Positions 6,289 through 8,698 of a stretch of DNA of 8,698 bases are shown here, one piece after another. The first letter of the stretch is position 1, and each line of letters opens with the position of its first letter. The notes under the pieces are model-generated. The model was given only the letters and a program-made list of their open reading frames with translations. It made no database searches and was not told where the DNA came from. Source of the DNA: Candidatus Woesearchaeota archaeon (GTDB lineage Archaea > Nanobdellota > Nanobdellia > Woesearchaeales > ARS49); NCBI GenBank assembly GCA_016203345.1, contig JACQMZ010000077.1, forward strand, positions 1 to 8,698, given 5' to 3'. The translations under genes and the position numbers were made by a program.

Positions 6289-7145
6289 CCAAACCGAAAG
6301 CGCACGTGGCGCCCAAAAAGGTCGCGAGCGTTCAACAGCTCACCAAACTCCTGGGCGAGTACCCTGTCATCGGCGTTGTCAACATGGAAGGCATGCCAGC
6401 GCCGCAACTACAGCGCATGCGCCTACAACTCAAGGACAAGCTGCAGATATTCATGACTCGCAAAACACTCATGCTCCGAGCGCTTGACGGGGCAAAAAAG
6501 AAAAATCCCAAACTCGCAGAGCTTGCCCCTGTCATGAAAGGCATCCCTGCACTGCTTGTGACCAAAGAAAATCCCTTTTCCATCTACAAAATATTACAAA
6601 AGAGCAAAAGTCCGGCGGCCGCAAAAGCAGGACAAATCGCGCCGCGCGACCTCACCATACCCGCAGGACCAACCCCGTTTTCACCAGGCCCTGTCATCTC
6701 AGAATTTTCCCAGCTCGGCATCAAAACAGGAGTTGAGGGCGGCAAAGTTGCAGTCAAAGAGCCAAAAGTCGTCGTTCAGGAAGGAGAACAGATCAAGCCA
6801 AATGTCGCCAGCATGCTCACACGGCTCGGCATCGAGCCCATGGAAATCGGCATCGACGTCATCGCCCTCCTTGAAGGCGACACGCTATACAAGAAGGACG
6901 TGCTTGCCATTGATGAAAATGCATTCCTCGAGCAACTCCAGACAGCAGCCAGCTCCGCATTCAACCTCGCCATCGAAGCAAGCATTCCAACAAAAGACAC
7001 CATTGAACACTTGCTGAGCACGTGCTTCCGCAATGCAAAAGCTGTTGCACTTGAAGCAAACATACCCGCAGATGCTGTCGTAGAAGAACTCCTTGCCAAA
7101 GGAGCCCGACAAGCCGAAGCATTGAAAGAACACATTCAAACTTAG
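6285..7145 (+). CDS. rplP0: 50S ribosomal protein L10 (uL10, P0 stalk base)
   Basis: A 286-residue stalk-base protein that binds 23S rRNA and carries L12 dimers. Residues ~10-105 are the rRNA-binding domain. Residues ~106-185 (TIPAGPTPFSPGPVISEFSQLGIKTG region) are the insertion domain shared by archaea and eukaryotes. From ~205 on is the helical spine. Three L12-anchoring segments can be seen at ~222-237 (AFNLAIEASIPT), ~247-262 (CFRNAKAVALEANIPA) and ~273-286 (GARQAEALKEHI). The protein then stops, without the Glu-rich tail and GLxALFG end usual in archaeal L10 (about 330-350 residues). The ATG has GGAGG (6273-6277) seven bases upstream, inside the uL1 coding end. Confidence 0.95.
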   Translation: MTKPKAHVAPKKVASVQQLTKLLGEYPVIGVVNMEGMPAPQLQRMRLQLKDKLQIFMTRKTLMLRALDGAKKKNPKLAELAPVMKGIPALLVTKENPFSIYKILQKSKSPAAAKAGQIAPRDLTIPAGPTPFSPGPVISEFSQLGIKTGVEGGKVAVKEPKVVVQEGEQIKPNVASMLTRLGIEPMEIGIDVIALLEGDTLYKKDVLAIDENAFLEQLQTAASSAFNLAIEASIPTKDTIEHLLSTCFRNAKAVALEANIPADAVVEELLAKGARQAEALKEHIQT

Positions 7146-7156
7146 GAGGTAAAACT

Positions 7157-7468
7157 ATGGAATACGTCTATGCAGCGCTGCTTGTTCACAAAGCAGGCAA
7201 GAAGGTAGACGCGCCAACAGTCAAGAAAGTACTGGAAGCAGCAGGCGTCACGCCAGACGAAGCACGCATCAAAGCACTCATCGCTTCCCTGGAAGGAGTA
7301 AATATCGACGAAGCCGTCAAGAAAGCAGCCGTCGCACCAGTAGTTGCTGTTGCTGCCGCGCCATCCGACGCCAAAGCAGCACCAAAGAAGGAAGAAAAGA
7401 AATCAGCTGAAGAAGAAAAGAAAAGCGAAGAAGCTGCAGCAGCAGGGCTGAGCGCACTGTTTGGCTAA
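7157..7468 (+). CDS. rpl12: 50S ribosomal protein L12 (P1-type stalk protein)
   Basis: A 103-residue archaeal stalk protein that dimerises, attaches to the uL10 spine and recruits translation factors EF1A and EF2. The N-terminal dimerisation domain (1-58) starts MEYVYAALLVHKAGKKVDAP and includes the segment GVTPDEARIKALIASLEGVNIDE. An Ala-rich hinge and Lys/Glu-rich linker follow, then the factor-binding end GLSALFG (97-103). The GGAGGT site (7145-7150) overlaps the uL10 stop codon and lies six bases from the ATG, so translation is tightly coupled. Length and layout are normal. Confidence 0.97.
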   Translation: MEYVYAALLVHKAGKKVDAPTVKKVLEAAGVTPDEARIKALIASLEGVNIDEAVKKAAVAPVVAVAAAPSDAKAAPKKEEKKSAEEEKKSEEAAAAGLSALFG

Positions 7469-7485
7469 GTTTCTTTTCTTTATTG
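7469..7485 (+). terminator. T-rich stretch after L12, possible U-tract terminator
   Basis: Right after the L12 stop the plus strand reads GTTTCTTTTCTTTATTG. Archaeal RNA polymerase stops at U-rich tracts without needing a hairpin, so at least part of the transcripts may end here, adjusting stalk-protein output relative to the coiled-coil gene. No hairpin is seen. Confidence 0.45.
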
Positions 7486-7499
7486 CAAAGTGAAAGTGG

Positions 7500-8360
7500 A
7501 TGCAGGACAAAGATGTCTCAACGGCCATTGACGAGCAAAGGGGAAAAGTCAAAGCCCTTCGGGAACAGCTCCGACAGCTGGATAGTGTCTACTCTGAACA
7601 CGAGCGGCAACGAACCGCACTTGGCAAACATATAGCCACGCTTCTCAACCAGACAAAACACCTCAGGGCAGAGCGCAATATGCTCACTGCACAGGTCAAG
7701 GAGAAAAAAGACCAGCGACAAAAGTTAAATGATGACATCAGACAAAAAGTGATGTACATCAAACAACTCAACGAACAAAAGAAAAACGTTGAGCACACCG
7801 CCGGCGAAAGCCCTGGACGACTCAGGCAACAAATAGAAATTCTTGATACAAAAATCCAAACAGAAGCCCTCCCCTTTGAAAAGGAAAAAGAACTCATGAA
7901 AAAAATCAAAGAGTTCAAAAAAAAACTCGACCATGCCGTCAAAGGCAGCCACGTCTGGGAAGAAGCACACACGCTCTCCAAGGAAATCGACCAACTCAAA
8001 GAAAAAGCCGACACGCTCCACCGCGACATTCAACAACAAGCTGAAGAAAGCCAGCGCAAGCATGAAAGCATCCTCGAAAGCTCGAAAAAAATTGATGAGC
8101 TTAAAAAAAATGAGCAAGAACTTGACACCAAACTGGACAACCTCAAAAAACAGCTCGATACGGCAGGAGGAAACCTTCAAACTGAGCTTTCAAAACTGTC
8201 AGAACTGACCGGCGAACAGGAAGAAATGAACAAGCAGGAGCTCAAACGACTTAAAGACGCTGAACATAAAGCCATTTCTGAACGGAAAAAGGACGTTGAG
8301 GACAAACTCAAACGAGGAGAGAAACTCACCACACAAGACTTGCTCGTGATGCAAGGTTAG
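7500..8360 (+). CDS. COG1340-type archaeal coiled-coil protein
   Basis: A 286-residue, highly charged, almost wholly helical protein with long heptad-like stretches and no membrane segment. Two COG1340 hallmarks are present. One is the central break ESPGRLRQQIEILDTKIQTE followed by LPFEKEKELMKKIKEFKKKLD (about 103-143). The other is the C-terminal end KLKRGEKLTTQDLLVMQG, where a short non-coiled motif closes the protein. The ATG at 7500 is the first start after an in-frame TGA (7491-7493). GTGA at 7490-7493, six bases upstream, could pair with the 16S rRNA end as a weak site. No TATA box lies at the leaderless distance, so it is probably read from the stalk operon, reduced by the T-rich stretch. 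Function is unknown; similarity to eukaryotic Bfr1-type polysome proteins is only suggestive. Confidence 0.82.
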   Translation: MQDKDVSTAIDEQRGKVKALREQLRQLDSVYSEHERQRTALGKHIATLLNQTKHLRAERNMLTAQVKEKKDQRQKLNDDIRQKVMYIKQLNEQKKNVEHTAGESPGRLRQQIEILDTKIQTEALPFEKEKELMKKIKEFKKKLDHAVKGSHVWEEAHTLSKEIDQLKEKADTLHRDIQQQAEESQRKHESILESSKKIDELKKNEQELDTKLDNLKKQLDTAGGNLQTELSKLSELTGEQEEMNKQELKRLKDAEHKAISERKKDVEDKLKRGEKLTTQDLLVMQG

Positions 8361-8370
8361 GTACCACCGC

Positions 8371-8393
8371 GTTATAGCGTTCGTTATAGCGTT
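8371..8393 (+). repeat. Tandem 11-base direct repeat
   Basis: GTTATAGCGTT occurs at 8371-8381 and again at 8383-8393, separated by one C. It lies between the coiled-coil stop codon and the long hairpin. Two units are too few for a CRISPR array; it may be a duplication made during insertion of mobile DNA or a protein-binding pair. Confidence 0.6.
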
Positions 8394-8441
8394 GAGAACT
8401 TTGAATAACCCCTCCCGTTGGTCGGGGGTTTCAAAGTTCTC
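8394..8441. repeat. Long inverted repeat (hairpin)
   Basis: GAGAACTTTGAA (8394-8405) pairs with TTCAAAGTTCTC (8430-8441). After a two-base bulge, ACCCC (8408-8412) pairs with GGGGT (8425-8429). CCACC (8364-8368) and GGTGG (8443-8447) could close an outer helix around both this and the direct repeat. No T run follows, so it does not look like a simple terminator. Its right arm borders the transposase remnant. Confidence 0.75.
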
Positions 8442-8442
8442 T

Positions 8443-8698
8443 GGTGGACGGCCACATACGGACGAGCTGGTCATAGCACGTGTGTTGACGTTGCAGGCAA
8501 TGTATAACTTATCAGATGAAGAGCTTGAATTTCAAGTTAATGATCGGTTGACCACTTGCTCATTCGCAGTATGGAAACCACCACGAGGCATCGTTGACAA
8601 AACGATGCAGCGGGCAGTCAGAGGGCACAAACTCAACGGAGGTCAGCATCAAAGAACGCTTCAAAGGAATTGCGTACAACCTCTACCAACTCGTCACG
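8443..8698 (+). pseudogene. IS5-family-type transposase remnant, internally deleted, cut by window end
   Basis: Three pieces of one transposase are visible. In one frame, GGRPHTDELVIARVLTLQAM then YNLSDEELEFQVNDRL (8443-8550) is the typical N-terminal IS5-type domain. After a gap, RGIVDKTMQRAVRGHKLNGG (about 8581-8643) matches the region before the catalytic Glu. In the next frame, VSIKERFKGIAYNLYQLVT (8642-8698) matches the C-terminal end. The true start, the catalytic core with its DDE residues, and most of the middle are missing, so it cannot be active. The intact part of the first piece begins right at the hairpin. No terminal repeats could be assigned. Family-level assignment is by recognised motifs. 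Confidence 0.8.

Noticed and set aside
7725..8180. Minus-strand frame of 151 residues rich in Phe and Leu
   Set aside because: It is the mirror of the Lys/Glu-rich coiled-coil gene; the AAR/GAR codons read as TTY on the other strand.
8371..8393. Possible start of a CRISPR array
   Set aside because: Only two 11-base units with a one-base gap and no spacers.
8394..8441. Hairpin as an intrinsic terminator of the coiled-coil gene
   Set aside because: No T run follows and archaeal termination does not depend on such hairpins; its position against the transposase remnant suggests mobile DNA.

Overview
This is an archaeal window. The signs are a tRNA-Leu with an anticodon-loop intron, TATA boxes of the TTTAAA type about 27 bases before several start codons (leaderless messages), archaeal-type ribosomal proteins uL1, uL10 and L12/P1, and two proteins of largely archaeal families (DUF460/COG2433 and COG1340). 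The short uL10, the compact layout and the decayed genes would suit a small-genome uncultured lineage such as DPANN (Woesearchaeota-like). That placement is an inference; no marker here settles it.

Layout. Positions 2-132 (minus) hold tRNA-Leu(UAA) with a 45-base intron. Positions 243-1883 (minus) encode a GT-C fold membrane glycosyltransferase. It diverges from a cobalamin-binding radical SAM enzyme (1938-3269, plus), and the two appear to share one symmetrical TATA box at 1908-1915. A palindromic intergenic element follows (3270-3307), then a short DUF460 RNase H-fold protein (3368-4486, plus). Overlapping its stop is a decayed Nudix hydrolase gene (4483-4714) that keeps both ends but has lost the Nudix box. 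Convergent to it is an archaemetzincin-like zinc protease (4728-5447, minus) with an altered zinc-site spacing and a probable leaderless GTG start.

A second, diverged copy of the palindromic element (5505-5544) sits just before the promoter of the ribosomal stalk operon: uL1 (5620-6288), uL10 (6285-7145), L12 (7157-7468). The COG1340 coiled-coil gene (7500-8360) follows after a T-rich stretch. The stalk genes have strong GGAGG ribosome binding sites, unlike the leaderless genes to their left. The right edge (8361-8698) is degraded mobile DNA: a tandem 11-base repeat, a long hairpin, and an internally deleted, frameshifted IS5-type transposase running off the window.

Functionally, uL1, uL10 and L12 form the mobile stalks of the large ribosomal subunit. 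The glycosyltransferase and radical SAM enzyme may be co-regulated and act on a lipid or surface glycan. No defence system, CRISPR array or intact mobile element was found. The most notable items are the shared bidirectional promoter, the covarying palindromic element pair, the variant metalloprotease and the decayed Nudix gene.
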